DNA of 64,000 nt from M3007 sp040397785 (GCA_040397785.1 JBBAVI010000013.1:1-64000), one strand, 5' to 3'. Numbered from the stretch's first letter, positions 34,516 to 43,870 are shown. The notes: generated from the letters alone by a model not told the origin. Made by a program: numbers and translations.

Positions 34516-37500
34516 ATGATGTCGATATCGGGTTTGTCTTTTCCTTGGATTTCCAAGCGCTTGTTTTTGCTGTTTTTGCCGCTTTTTTGTTTGTCGGCCC
34601 TCTTGTTTCAAGCCTGTTCTGGCGATGATGCACCACCGCGGCTTTTAGTTTTTTCCAAAACAGCCGCTTATCGCCATTCCAGCATTCCGGCGGGTGTTGC
34701 GGCCTTGCGCAAACTATGCCGCGAAAACGGAATGGTCATGGATACCACCGAAGACGCAACAGCCTTTACGGAAGAAAATTTGAAGCGCTACCATGCCGTT
34801 ATTTTCCTCAATACCACCGGCGATGTGCTCGATCCGAAACAGGAAAATGCCTTCGAACGCTATATTCAGGCAGGCGGCGGCTATGTGGGCATCCACTCCG
34901 CCACCGATACCGAATACGGCTGGAAATGGTACGGCGGCTTGTCGGGTGCTTATTTTAATGGGCATCCGGAAATACAAGACGTACAAGTACAAGTGCTTGA
35001 CCACCAACATCCTGCCACCAAAGATATCCCTGGAAATACCTGGAACCGCCGCGATGAATGGTATAACTATAAGGAATTCAACCCCAATGTGCAGGTGTTG
35101 CTGTCGCTGGATGAATCGTCTTACAAAGGCGGCACCATGTGTACGGAAAATCATAAAGGCCCCGATTGCCACCCCATTGCCTGGTGCCACGAATATGACG
35201 GTGGCCGCGCATTTTATACCGGCATGGGCCATACCGCCGAATCTTACCAGGAACCAGCCTATTTGCAACACTTGCTGGGCGGTATTAAATACGCCTTGCG
35301 CAAAAAACGCCTGAATTATGCAGCTTGTCGCACGGCCGCGCTGCCCGATCCGACCCGCTTTGTAAAAACCGTGCTGGCCGACAACCTGACCGAACCCATG
35401 GAGTTCGAAATGCTGCCTGATGGCAAAATTATCCTCATCGAACGACGCGGGGCGATTAAAATATTTGACCCCAGTACGGGTATGATCAATATTGTACACA
35501 AATTACCCGTGCATTCGGAAGAAGAAGATGGTCTGTTGGGCCTGGCGCTCGATCCGAATTATGCGCAAAACCACTGGATTTACCTGTATTACTCACCCGT
35601 GGGGGAAGAATCGGCCAATTATTTGTCGCGGTTTTCGTTTGTGGCCGATTCCCTCGACCGCGCTTCGGAAAAACTGCTGCTCAAAGTGGCCGTGCAGCGG
35701 GTAGAATGTTGCCATGCCGCCGGTTGCATTGAATTTGACGAAAAAGGCGATTTGTACCTGTCTACCGGCGACAATACCAACCCTTTTGCCTCGGAAGGGT
35801 ACGCCCCCATCGATGAGCGGCCCGGACGCAGCGCCTGGGATGCCCAAAAATCGTCGGGCAATACCATGGATTTGCGCGGAAAAATCCTGCGCATCCACCC
35901 GCAGCCCGATGGTACTTACACTTGTCCGCCGGGCAATTTGTTTCCCGATCCTACCGTGGGTCGACCTGAAATATACGTGATGGGTTGTCGCAATCCGTTT
36001 CGTATTTCGATCGATTCGCGGCGCAACCTGCTGTTTTGGGGCGAGGTAGGGCCCGATGCGGGCGATCCCGACACCACCCGCGGTCCGGCAGGGCATGATG
36101 AGGTGAACCGGGCGAAGGCCGCCGGTTTTTTTGGCTGGCCGTATTTTGTGGGCAACAACAAGCCGTATCGGGCCCGCAATTTTACCACGGGCGCTTACGG
36201 GGCCTGGTTTGACCCGGCCCATCCGCACAATTACTCGCCGAACAATACGGGCGCCCGTGATTTGCCCCCGGCACAACCGGCTTTTATATGGTATCCGTAT
36301 GGCAATTCTCCGGAATTTCCGCTTTCGGGCAATGGCGGGCGCAATGCGATGGCTGGACCCGTTTATTACCGTGATATGTACCCGGAAAACACCCGTTTGC
36401 CCGATTATTACGACGGAAAACTGATTACCTACGACTGGATGCGCAACTGGATGATGGCAGTCACGCTCGATTCACTGGGCAATTTCAGCCGCATGGAACC
36501 GTTTGGCGATAGTATCCGCCTAAGCCGCCCGATGGATATGTTTTTGGATAAAAACGGCAGTTTGTGGGTGCTGGAATATGGTACCCAATGGTTTGCGTCT
36601 AATCCCGATGCGCGTTTGAGCCGGATTGATTATGTGCGGGGCAACCGTCCGCCGCTGCCGGTATTGGCCGTGGAAGAACCAGCAGGGGCCGCGCCTTTTG
36701 AGGCGGTGTTTTGTGCCGAAAAAACCATTGATTACGACGGCGGCAATCTTTCGTTTAGCCTGGATTTTGGCGATGGGAGTCCTGCTGTGACGTTTCAGGC
36801 AAAAGCCTTGCCGGCAGCACGCTTTAAGCACCCAAAAAGCAGTGCCTGGGCGGGCATTTCGGCCGAACAAGTACGGCATTTGCCGGATATTCATGCGGTT
36901 AAACATATTTATCAGCAGGCAGGCCAATATGAAGCCGTGCTTTCGGTAACGGATGGGCAGGGGCTTACCCGGGTGGCGCGCCGCAAAATCGCGGTAGGTA
37001 ATGCGCCGCCGGTGGTTTATTGGGACCTGGGTGGGAAAAACAAGAGTTTTTACAAACCAGGCGACACCTTACAATACCGGGTGGTGGTAGAAGATGCGGA
37101 AGATGGCAGTTTGCAAAAAGGGCAAATTGCGGCGCAATTGGTGGCTACTTCCATTGATTATTTGGAAACCGGGTTTGACATTACCTCCATCGCGCAGGGG
37201 CATCAGGCGGCCAAAAGTGCGGCAGAATACGCCCGCGGCAAACTATTAATTGATCGTTCGGATTGTAAAACCTGCCATGCCGTGGATCGGAAAGTGAACG
37301 GACCGGCTTTTCAGGACATTGCCGCGCGTTACCGGAACAATGAATTTGCGGTGCGGGATTTGTCGAACAAAATCATTAAAGGCGGCGCGGGTGTTTGGGG
37401 GCAAACGGTGATGAGCGCCCATCCGCAATTGTCGATAGAAGATGCGGGAGAAATGGTGCGCTGGATTTTGACCTTAGGTGATCCGCCGAAAGTAAAGCAG

Positions 37501-38085
37501 GGCGTTTCGATTGCAGGCAATTATGTGCTGCAAATACCGCCGGGCACCGACAAAAACAAAAAGCCGGCCCCGGGGACTTTTTTATTACAAACCAGTTACC
37601 GCGATCGGGGTAGCAGCAGCCAGGCGGCGCTCGAAAACAGCGCGGCGATTGCGTTGCGTCCGGCTTTCCAACAAGCAGAAAATGCGGATAGTGTGTCGCG
37701 CGATGTGCGCACGTATCGGCCTTTCAATGGCGACACCGTGGTGCTGAATGAGTTTAAGCACCTTAGTTTTTTTATGTTTAAACACTGTGATTTGAACCGC
37801 ATTCATACCGTTTCGCTGGGCTTGGGCACCGGCGATCATCTTTACCCTTGTCATGGCGGCATTGTTGAATTGCATTTGGATGCGCCGGATGGACCTTTGG
37901 CGGGAAAAGTGGCGTTTGAAGTGCGGAATGTGCCGAAAAACATGGAATTTTCAGAGGTGCAGATCCCGGTGGGGTTGGCGGCGGATGGAAAGTACCACGA
38001 TTTGTATTTTGTGGTAAAACATGGGCAAAACCCGTCAGAACTGGCGCTGGCGGTGGATTGGGTGCGGTTTGAGTTGTCGAGATAG
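34516..38085 (+). CDS. ThuA / PQQ-type sugar dehydrogenase / PKD / cytochrome c fusion lipoprotein
   Basis: The start is placed at ATG 34516 (MMSISGLSFPW...), giving a lipoprotein-type signal ending FQAC near residue 34. The ~1190-residue product fuses five parts. A ThuA-like domain comes first (about 40-270, FSKTAAYRHSSIPAGVAAL...GYVGIHSATDTEYGW). A six-bladed beta-propeller sugar/sorbosone-dehydrogenase domain follows (about 300-720, FVKTVLADNLTEPMEFE; EEDGLLGLALDPNY; NRAKAAGFFGWPYFVG). A PKD domain is next (GGNLSFSLDFGDGSP), then a class I cytochrome c (CKTCHA heme site with a later Met). A C-terminal beta-sandwich resembling CBM6 ends the protein. Such fusions are known in Bacteroidota and Planctomycetes. 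It is likely an outer-membrane or periplasmic sugar oxidase that passes electrons through its own heme. Confidence 0.93.
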   Translation: MMSISGLSFPWISKRLFLLFLPLFCLSALLFQACSGDDAPPRLLVFSKTAAYRHSSIPAGVAALRKLCRENGMVMDTTEDATAFTEENLKRYHAVIFLNTTGDVLDPKQENAFERYIQAGGGYVGIHSATDTEYGWKWYGGLSGAYFNGHPEIQDVQVQVLDHQHPATKDIPGNTWNRRDEWYNYKEFNPNVQVLLSLDESSYKGGTMCTENHKGPDCHPIAWCHEYDGGRAFYTGMGHTAESYQEPAYLQHLLGGIKYALRKKRLNYAACRTAALPDPTRFVKTVLADNLTEPMEFEMLPDGKIILIERRGAIKIFDPSTGMINIVHKLPVHSEEEDGLLGLALDPNYAQNHWIYLYYSPVGEESANYLSRFSFVADSLDRASEKLLLKVAVQRVECCHAAGCIEFDEKGDLYLSTGDNTNPFASEGYAPIDERPGRSAWDAQKSSGNTMDLRGKILRIHPQPDGTYTCPPGNLFPDPTVGRPEIYVMGCRNPFRISIDSRRNLLFWGEVGPDAGDPDTTRGPAGHDEVNRAKAAGFFGWPYFVGNNKPYRARNFTTGAYGAWFDPAHPHNYSPNNTGARDLPPAQPAFIWYPYGNSPEFPLSGNGGRNAMAGPVYYRDMYPENTRLPDYYDGKLITYDWMRNWMMAVTLDSLGNFSRMEPFGDSIRLSRPMDMFLDKNGSLWVLEYGTQWFASNPDARLSRIDYVRGNRPPLPVLAVEEPAGAAPFEAVFCAEKTIDYDGGNLSFSLDFGDGSPAVTFQAKALPAARFKHPKSSAWAGISAEQVRHLPDIHAVKHIYQQAGQYEAVLSVTDGQGLTRVARRKIAVGNAPPVVYWDLGGKNKSFYKPGDTLQYRVVVEDAEDGSLQKGQIAAQLVATSIDYLETGFDITSIAQGHQAAKSAAEYARGKLLIDRSDCKTCHAVDRKVNGPAFQDIAARYRNNEFAVRDLSNKIIKGGAGVWGQTVMSAHPQLSIEDAGEMVRWILTLGDPPKVKQGVSIAGNYVLQIPPGTDKNKKPAPGTFLLQTSYRDRGSSSQAALENSAAIALRPAFQQAENADSVSRDVRTYRPFNGDTVVLNEFKHLSFFMFKHCDLNRIHTVSLGLGTGDHLYPCHGGIVELHLDAPDGPLAGKVAFEVRNVPKNMEFSEVQIPVGLAADGKYHDLYFVVKHGQNPSELALAVDWVRFELSR

Positions 38086-38112
38086 GTTGGGGGGCACCAC
38101 GGGTTTTATGCA

Positions 38113-38255
38113 CCACGGATTACACGGATTTGCACAGATTTTTCTTTTTTAGGGGGATTTGCCACAGATTTACAGGGACTTATACAGATTTGAGGGCTGG
38201 TGCGGGTTTAACCCGATAGATGGACGCACCTGGTAGAGCCTGGCGCTAGCGGGGG
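38113..38255. repeat. Composite intergenic repeats
   Basis: 38113-38140 repeats the CCACGGATT...CACAGATT element of 26078-26105, and a looser copy follows at 38160-38192. At 38203-38229 the palindrome CGGGTTTAACCCG and ATAGATGGACGCAC follow; this part recurs at 39921-39947 with one mismatch. Read on the minus strand, 38203-38255 aligns with the palindrome block at 26358-26417. The block marks the left edge of an accessory patch. Confidence 0.7.
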
Positions 38256-38265
38256 GATTACCTCT

Positions 38266-38982
38266 TTACCAAGCACCAAGATTCAAAGTATCCCCATCGT
38301 TAACCTCTAGAAACCGAACTCCAGTTATTCCTGCTTCTTCAATTGCACTTTTCAAGGTTTGGGATATAATGGGAAAAACTACAAATGGAAGCATGAAAAT
38401 ATCTTTATCTATGCCGTTTGGGTTTAGGTACAATTCCCTTAATCTCAGATAACGGGCCTTAGCATTTGGGTTTTCGGCCCTGGCTGTTTTAAACTCGAGA
38501 TGCAGTCTTTTCAACGTTTCCTCTATTTCAATTGCGTTTTTAATTTCAACATCGATTTTTTCAGAAAGGTCGGTGTTTTCAATTACGAACTTTGATTTTG
38601 ACAAATCTATAAATTCAGGATTTTGCTTATTAAAATATATAAATTTATAAGGCAAAACTTTATCTTTATGTTCAAGGGTAGCATCTAATACGATCAAGTC
38701 TGGCAAATTGAATTTAAGTAATAATTCCCAGAAACGTACACTTACCAATGGCCGACGAAATCCGATATTTACCCCACTAATCCAGTCGGTAACCTTTGCT
38801 TGATATTTTAACTTGAACCCATACGCATTGGGAAATGGACTTGAAATTAATCCATCTGGATATATGCCGAATACTGCCATGGGCTCTAAAGCATTATATC
38901 CGTTAAACATCCGCTCCAATTGAGGGTAATGCCTGCCAATAATTTTTAAATCGACAGAGGCATTCATGAAATAGTATTGCAT
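38266..38982 (-). CDS. Imm11-like (DUF1629) putative immunity protein
   Basis: This 238-residue cytoplasmic protein without a signal peptide resembles the Imm11/DUF1629 family found among polymorphic-toxin immunity genes (FIYFNKQNPEFIDLSKSKFVI; DLIVLDATLEHKDKVLPYKF). No matching toxin gene is next to it, so it would be an orphan immunity gene. Its codon use is AT-richer than its neighbours, and it is flanked by repeats, both consistent with acquisition. A second protein of similar style lies upstream at 39059-39655, separated by a strong hairpin. Assignment is by motif resemblance and is not certain. Confidence 0.6.
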   Translation of the reverse strand: MQYYFMNASVDLKIIGRHYPQLERMFNGYNALEPMAVFGIYPDGLISSPFPNAYGFKLKYQAKVTDWISGVNIGFRRPLVSVRFWELLLKFNLPDLIVLDATLEHKDKVLPYKFIYFNKQNPEFIDLSKSKFVIENTDLSEKIDVEIKNAIEIEETLKRLHLEFKTARAENPNAKARYLRLRELYLNPNGIDKDIFMLPFVVFPIISQTLKSAIEEAGITGVRFLEVNDGDTLNLGAW

Positions 38983-39000
38983 CGTTCAATTTGAAATTTA

Positions 39001-39038
39001 TTCCGCCGCGCTTGCGTGAAAACGCTTGCGCGGCGGAA
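39001..39038. terminator. Strong GC-rich hairpin between the two immunity-like genes
   Basis: TTCCGCCGCGC (39001-39011) pairs exactly with 39028-39038. After a symmetric TT/TT internal loop, GCGT pairs with ACGC around a GAAA tetraloop. It lies between the stop of the 198-aa gene and the start of the 238-aa gene on the minus strand. No U tract follows on that strand, so attenuation, RNA processing or a factor-dependent end are alternatives. Confidence 0.6.
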
Positions 39039-39058
39039 TTGACTTCTTCCATTTTTAT

Positions 39059-39655
39059 CTAAGGCAAAGGTGGTAGTCCCGCCCTTTTCCGATATTCATT
39101 CATAGCAATTTTCTCCTTACGCTCAACCATTGCTTTATCCAACTTGTATTGGTTATTGAAATAATCATCCATATCCCCATCAATTGGATAAAGGTTTATC
39201 AAAACTTCAAATTCCGGGCCTAAGTTTCGCCCTTGGATATTGTCCTCGTATCCTTTATGCTTGCGCAAGAAATCCAGCGCTTTTTCGGATACCACTAAAA
39301 ACCTTTTGTCCCAAAGGAAAAAATCTTGTACCACTCCAGTGGATGGTATTTCTACTTTCCAAAAGCTTTTTTCGGTGATCGAATGTCCTGTAAAAAAATC
39401 TACCCGATGCGGATCTAATAACAAATGATCGATCGGAGTAAAAGTCAGTTCCGTAAAACCTGCTTCCTGAAGTTTTTTTTTAAACGCTTCCGTTGCAAAA
39501 TAGTCTGCACCAAAAGTTCCAAAAAAAGCAGGCGGAATATCGAAAGTGTCGGGGTACAAGACGCGAAGCCCCAAAGGCAATCCTTCGTTGTTACGTTCAT
39601 CGGAGACAAAGTATTCGCCAGCAAGCGCATTTACTCCAATATAATAAAACTTCAT
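39059..39655 (-). CDS. Hypothetical protein, possibly Imm11-related, 198 aa
   Basis: This is a 198-residue protein (MKFYYIGVNALAGEYFVSDE...). It has no signal peptide or membrane helix. The middle block VVQDFFLWDKRFLVVSEKAL is in the style of DUF1629/Imm11 immunity proteins, in which a Trp-Asp-containing strand precedes a helix. The last 50 residues are charged and helical. It is the upstream member of a two-gene minus-strand pair with 38266-38982. I cannot name a function; an immunity role is inferred from similarity and from the repeat-rich, toxin-less context. Confidence 0.55.
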   Translation of the reverse strand: MKFYYIGVNALAGEYFVSDERNNEGLPLGLRVLYPDTFDIPPAFFGTFGADYFATEAFKKKLQEAGFTELTFTPIDHLLLDPHRVDFFTGHSITEKSFWKVEIPSTGVVQDFFLWDKRFLVVSEKALDFLRKHKGYEDNIQGRNLGPEFEVLINLYPIDGDMDDYFNNQYKLDKAMVERKEKIAMNEYRKRAGLPPLP

Positions 39656-40074
39656 AAAAATTAGCGAATTGGTGGAACGAAAAATTTGTCGAACTTTGTA
39701 TGCATATTTACCTGTTTAGACCGGTTATTTAGAATCACAAAGATTGCAACTTAAAGCCACCTAAGTTGCGACAGTTGAACAACTTTTTGAAGGGTGCTTT
39801 TTTAAATTTAATAATTAAAATATAATGCAAGTATTTGTTAGTCAATTTTTTATACCAAAATTCAATAGGCGCAGGGAAGATGTTATTTACTCCAAGATTA
39901 CACAAATTGGAGCGGTAGTTCGGGTTTAACCTGATAGATGGACGCACGCACGACATTTTTATTTCGCGCAGATGTTACACTGAAAAAAGGGCAGATGTTA
40001 CGCAGAAAATCTGTGTAGCATCTGCGAAAACTGATCTGTGCAGCATCTGCGCGAAAGTTTGTCCAGTAGTATGA
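39656..40074. repeat. Repeat-rich intergenic region with nested inverted repeats
   Basis: 39921-39947 is a copy of the CGGGTTTAAC...GATGGACGCAC element of 38203-38229. From 39965 to 40053 a nested palindrome carries repeated GCAGATG/CATCTGC units. The inner hairpin pairs 39991-40006 with 40010-40025 (14 Watson-Crick pairs and 2 G-U), and outer CGCAGATG pairs with CATCTGCG. It lies at the 3' end of the SH3-domain gene. The rest of the region (39660-39900) is AT-rich with no credible gene. Confidence 0.6.
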
Positions 40075-40809
40075 TTAATCCGCGTGCGACATAATCAAAT
40101 GCACAATACCGCCTTTGTTTTGCACTTCCACTTGCCACAATTCATCATTGCTGGTCAGCGTAATAAGGCCTTTACTGATCGTAGATTTGAGACTTTCCAC
40201 ATCTTCCAGCCACAATTCTTTGCCAATCAGGTAGGCTTCTTCCACCGTCGTTTCTTTGCCAAAGCGGATGGTGTATTGGGAGCCGCCTTCTCCGGTATTC
40301 ACTTCCAGGTCGGCATTGTTGGTAAACAGGATGCGGTAACGTTCGTAGCGAGTTTCTCCTTTTTCCAGGTCAATACGTTTGCCTTTGCGGTCGGCGTGCA
40401 TCATCAGGTAGCGTTCCTGAATGGTCGTCGCGTCATTGTCTTTGGCATTCGGGTCGTCGCCGTTTGGCAGGCTGCCCACCGTTTTGTATTTAGAAAGATA
40501 GCCGTCGAACACGTAGCCTTCTTTGCCGCCGGGAATACGCACTTTTACCCAAAAACCTTTGATGGTAAAGCCTTCAAACGGCGATACGGAATGGGGATTT
40601 TTGCGGAAACCCTCTTTCAGTACCGTCACTAAGGTACCGAATTCGACGGTCATGATTTTTTTGCCAGTTGGTGCAGGCGTTTCGCGCAGGATTAATCCGC
40701 TGGCTGCGTGTACGGTGAGTTGGTCGCCAACGGCATACATTCCAATAGAAAATGTCACGGAAGGCCATGCAAACAGGCAAAGCAGCACGAAAAATTGAAA
40801 AGTTCTCAT
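40075..40809 (-). CDS. Secreted SH3b-domain protein
   Basis: The start is ATG 40809 (MRTFQFFVLLCLFAWPSVTF), giving a signal peptide and a 244-residue product. A bacterial SH3 domain follows (QLTVHAASGLILRETPAPTGKKIMTVEFGT ... FWVKVRIPGGKEGYVFDGYL, about residues 27-110). The C-terminal half (YERYRILFTNNADLEVNTGE to IVHLIMSHAD) is beta-rich and unrecognised. It starts 52 bp after the stop of the membrane-protein gene, so the two are likely one operon. SH3b modules often bind cell-wall peptides; a periplasmic location is inferred. Confidence 0.82.
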   Translation of the reverse strand: MRTFQFFVLLCLFAWPSVTFSIGMYAVGDQLTVHAASGLILRETPAPTGKKIMTVEFGTLVTVLKEGFRKNPHSVSPFEGFTIKGFWVKVRIPGGKEGYVFDGYLSKYKTVGSLPNGDDPNAKDNDATTIQERYLMMHADRKGKRIDLEKGETRYERYRILFTNNADLEVNTGEGGSQYTIRFGKETTVEEAYLIGKELWLEDVESLKSTISKGLITLTSNDELWQVEVQNKGGIVHLIMSHAD

Positions 40810-40861
40810 GTTTTGAATTGAAATTTTAGGTATTAAGGTAAAATTGGTTGTCGTGACAAAT

Positions 40862-42214
40862 TTACTTGCTTTCCGCAAACCAGAAAGGCGCGGCACCAAA
40901 AACCTGCAAAGAATCGGGTTTTTCTTTGGACGGAATTTTTATCCACAACATGTTTTTACCCGTATTAAACCCCTGGGTTGGCAAATAGGCCATTAATCCG
41001 AGCGTCGTGGTGCCGGGCTTTTGATGGTACACCCACTCCGGCTGCGCGTACAACGAATCATTGATATACAATTTAAAAAAATGATTCAGGCAGCTCAGTT
41101 GGGCACTGTCGCGGCGGGCTGCACGCACCGGACGTGGCAAGGAATCCGGTATTTCGGGCAAGGTGCATTGCAGGGCGATGCGCTCGTCGAGCATTTTCGG
41201 GTACACCACAAATACTTTTAAAAACGGGTCGGTTACCATATCGGAAGCCAAAGAAACCAGCGGAAGCCGGGCTTCGAAGGTGCGCAAGTTGTCGTATTTA
41301 TCGGGCGTTAATTCCGCCTCGGATGCGCCAGCCGCGTAAAATTGGTGGTATTCGAGCAGGTGGGCCGAACGCAACTCGCCCACTTTTTGCATAAACGTGA
41401 TAAATACAATGGTCATGACCACCAGCATCACGCCCACCAAACTGATATAATACTTTTTTTTGGAAATATTAGAGGTAAAGGTCATGGTCAGGTAAGCGAT
41501 CGGTCGGTGCAGCACCGGCAAAAAGCCATACTTGAAAAAGATCGACAAGCGGGTCATGTATTTACCATACCGTGCATCCAATTCCGGTTTTGCTTTCAAG
41601 GCCCAATTGGCGACCAAAAGGAAGACTGCCAATGCCATAAATGCGAATCCCACGATGTTCCCAACCAGCTCCTGCATGTCCGGGGAAAGCACCGCATTGA
41701 ACAATTGGGTAATATAAAAAATAACATAATACAACGCACCCACCATAATACCCATCAAGGCCACCAAAAAGGCAAAAGCGAGCAAACGGTTGCATAATCG
41801 GTCGAGGGATACCACATAATCATCCAACCTGCCGTACTTTTTTTCGTAATATTGTTGCTGACTGGGCGGCATATTGGGCAAACGATCGTATTGAATGCCT
41901 TGCGGAAATGCCGCACTCAGTCCGATCATGGCCACCCAAAATGCACGCATAATCAGGTGTACCACAAACATGCCGATGAGCAACCAAGCCACCGTTTTAA
42001 AAAAAGCGTAGGCCAAAATGGGCAAAGTACCCATGCCGGAGAACCATTCGTACGATAAATTGTAATGAAACAGGTAAAACTGCCGCTCCACCATTTCGGG
42101 TAAATAGGTCGTCAACACGATGGCCGCACCCGAAATGATGAGTTCGAGGTTCCAACTTTTACCGATCAGTTCTTTTAGAATTACTTTCCGGTCGTTTTCC
42201 TGCATTTGTTCCAT
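40862..42214 (-). CDS. Hypothetical multi-pass membrane protein, 450 aa
   Basis: I do not recognise the family. Five to six hydrophobic helices are visible: 26-40, 66-100, 150-175, 187-207, 243-258 and 262-278. They are followed by a ~170-residue soluble C-terminal part (LLEYHQFYAAGASEAELTPD ... WVYHQKPGTTTLGLMAYLP) that is probably periplasmic. The N-terminus (MEQMQENDRKVILKELIGKS) is cytoplasmic by charge. It is divergent from mnmE with 56 bp between the starts and precedes the SH3b gene. The helices followed by a substrate-like C-domain give no clear function. Confidence 0.8.
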   Translation of the reverse strand: MEQMQENDRKVILKELIGKSWNLELIISGAAIVLTTYLPEMVERQFYLFHYNLSYEWFSGMGTLPILAYAFFKTVAWLLIGMFVVHLIMRAFWVAMIGLSAAFPQGIQYDRLPNMPPSQQQYYEKKYGRLDDYVVSLDRLCNRLLAFAFLVALMGIMVGALYYVIFYITQLFNAVLSPDMQELVGNIVGFAFMALAVFLLVANWALKAKPELDARYGKYMTRLSIFFKYGFLPVLHRPIAYLTMTFTSNISKKKYYISLVGVMLVVMTIVFITFMQKVGELRSAHLLEYHQFYAAGASEAELTPDKYDNLRTFEARLPLVSLASDMVTDPFLKVFVVYPKMLDERIALQCTLPEIPDSLPRPVRAARRDSAQLSCLNHFFKLYINDSLYAQPEWVYHQKPGTTTLGLMAYLPTQGFNTGKNMLWIKIPSKEKPDSLQVFGAAPFWFAESK

Positions 42215-42251
42215 GCGCTGCGCTTTTTTATGGCAAGTTTACGGAACAACC

Positions 42252-42259
42252 TAGATTTG
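42252..42259 (+). promoter_or_regulatory. -7 box for mnmE
   Basis: TAGATTTG matches TAnnTTTG exactly and lies 12 nt before the ATG at 42271, with a T-tract (42225-42230) where the -33 element is expected. Transcription would start within a few bases of the ATG, so the in-frame GTG at 42259 is unlikely to be the start. Confidence 0.55.
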
Positions 42260-42270
42260 TGCCAATAATT

Positions 42271-43764
42271 ATGATACTACCTGATTTTTCTGATACCATT
42301 GTGGCTTTGGCCACGCCGCCGGGTTTGGGCGCCATTGCCGTGATTCGCTTATCCGGTCCCGATGCGATTGGCCTGAGCGCAAGGATGTTTAAAGGCAAAA
42401 ACCTCCTGAAACAGGCCTCCCACACCGCCCATTTTGGCAGACTCGAAGCAGAAGACGGGCGCATCCTCGATGAAGTGCTCGTTACGCTTTTTCAGGCCCC
42501 GCGCTCGTACACGGGCGAAAATATTGTGGAAATCAGTTGCCATGGTTCGCCATATATTCAGCAGGAAATCATACAGTTGTGTGTGCGCCAGGGTGCGCGC
42601 ATGGCTATGGCGGGCGAATTCACCTTGCGGGCATTCATGAACGGCAAAATGGACCTTTCGCAAGCCGAAGCCGTGGCCGATTTGATCGCCAGTCAGAGCG
42701 AGGTCGGGCACGATGTCGCGATGCGGCAGTTGCGGGGCGGATTTAAAAACGAAATCAGTCGTTTGCGCGGCGAGCTCATCCATTTTGCCAGCATGGTAGA
42801 ATTGGAACTCGATTTTTCGGAGGAAGACGTGCAATTTGCCGATCGCAATGCCTTGCGCACGCTCGTGCAGGAGATTCGGCGGCATACCCAGGCCTTGATC
42901 GCGTCCTTTCAGTTGGGCAATGTGCTCAAAACAGGCGTTACCACCGTCATTGCCGGGCGCCCCAACGCGGGTAAAAGCACCTTGCTGAATGCCCTGCTCA
43001 ACGAAGAACGCGCCATCGTGAGCGCCATTGCTGGCACCACCCGCGATACCATTGAAGAAGTGCTGAACATCCACGGCGTGCAATTTCGCCTCATCGACAC
43101 GGCTGGCATCCGGGAGGCGCAAGACCAAATCGAAGCCATCGGGGTACAACGCACCATGGAAAAAATACAAGACGCGGCCGTGCTGGTGTATGTGTGGGAT
43201 ATTACCACCATGACCTTGCAGGAGGTGTACGCGGATTTGGATAAACTCATTCCGGCGCTGAACACCAGCGCCCCGGGCAACCCCGTGGAAGCACCCCAAG
43301 GCCTGTTGATTGTGTGCAATAAAATGGACCACAACCCGTATTTTCAAACCGACTGGTTGTTGCACCCGGAGGCGCCCGAAGTGCATCCGTATTTGTTGGA
43401 GGAGGGTACAAAAGGCGTTTCTGCTCCGGCATTTATGGCAGGTTTGGCCGACGCGATTATTCCTATTTCGGCCAAAAACCAGCAGAATATTGAATATTTT
43501 AAGGAAAAACTCTTTGAAATGGTGGCAGGCGGCGGCATTCGTACCGACCAGACTATTGTGACCAACGCCCGGCATTACGCGGCATTACGCGCTGCCGACG
43601 GGGCCTTGGAAGATGTGTTGACCGGCCTGGATACCGGCATCACCGGCGATTTTGTGGCCCAGGATATTCGGAGGGCTTTGGCGTTTTTGGGGGAGATCAC
43701 GGGCGAGATTGGGGTGGAGGATTTGTTGGGGGAGATCTTTGGGAAGTTTTGTATTGGGAAGTAA
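42271..43764 (+). CDS. mnmE: tRNA uridine-5-carboxymethylaminomethyl GTPase MnmE
   Basis: MnmE, with MnmG, modifies the wobble uridine of certain tRNAs. The 497-residue protein begins MILPDFSDTIVALATPPGLG, the usual start; an in-frame GTG four codons earlier overlaps the promoter box. The N-terminal tetrahydrofolate-binding domain (about 1-120) is followed by a helical domain. The inserted G domain contains AGRPNAGKSTLLN (P loop, around 223-235), GTTRDT, DTAG and NKMD. The protein ends in the FCIGK Cys motif required for activity. Length and motifs are complete. It is monocistronic by spacing. Confidence 0.97.
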   Translation: MILPDFSDTIVALATPPGLGAIAVIRLSGPDAIGLSARMFKGKNLLKQASHTAHFGRLEAEDGRILDEVLVTLFQAPRSYTGENIVEISCHGSPYIQQEIIQLCVRQGARMAMAGEFTLRAFMNGKMDLSQAEAVADLIASQSEVGHDVAMRQLRGGFKNEISRLRGELIHFASMVELELDFSEEDVQFADRNALRTLVQEIRRHTQALIASFQLGNVLKTGVTTVIAGRPNAGKSTLLNALLNEERAIVSAIAGTTRDTIEEVLNIHGVQFRLIDTAGIREAQDQIEAIGVQRTMEKIQDAAVLVYVWDITTMTLQEVYADLDKLIPALNTSAPGNPVEAPQGLLIVCNKMDHNPYFQTDWLLHPEAPEVHPYLLEEGTKGVSAPAFMAGLADAIIPISAKNQQNIEYFKEKLFEMVAGGGIRTDQTIVTNARHYAALRAADGALEDVLTGLDTGITGDFVAQDIRRALAFLGEITGEIGVEDLLGEIFGKFCIGK

Positions 43765-43870
43765 CATTGTCTGAACCGGGATTTGGGGGGATTTTAGGAT
43801 TTTTGGATGTGTGTGGACGAGTTGCACAGAGTTTTTTTCTCCGGGAAACTTGGGAATCTCCGTACCTCTG

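Noticed and set aside
39735..39956. 73-codon minus-strand ORF in the AT-rich intergenic region
   Set aside because: It starts inside a repeat element and has no domain, signal or sensible context.
42349..43575. 408-codon ORF antisense to mnmE, and a 315-codon ORF antisense to the acyl-CoA dehydrogenase (23606-24553)
   Set aside because: Composition is low-quality and they lie entirely opposite conserved enzymes.
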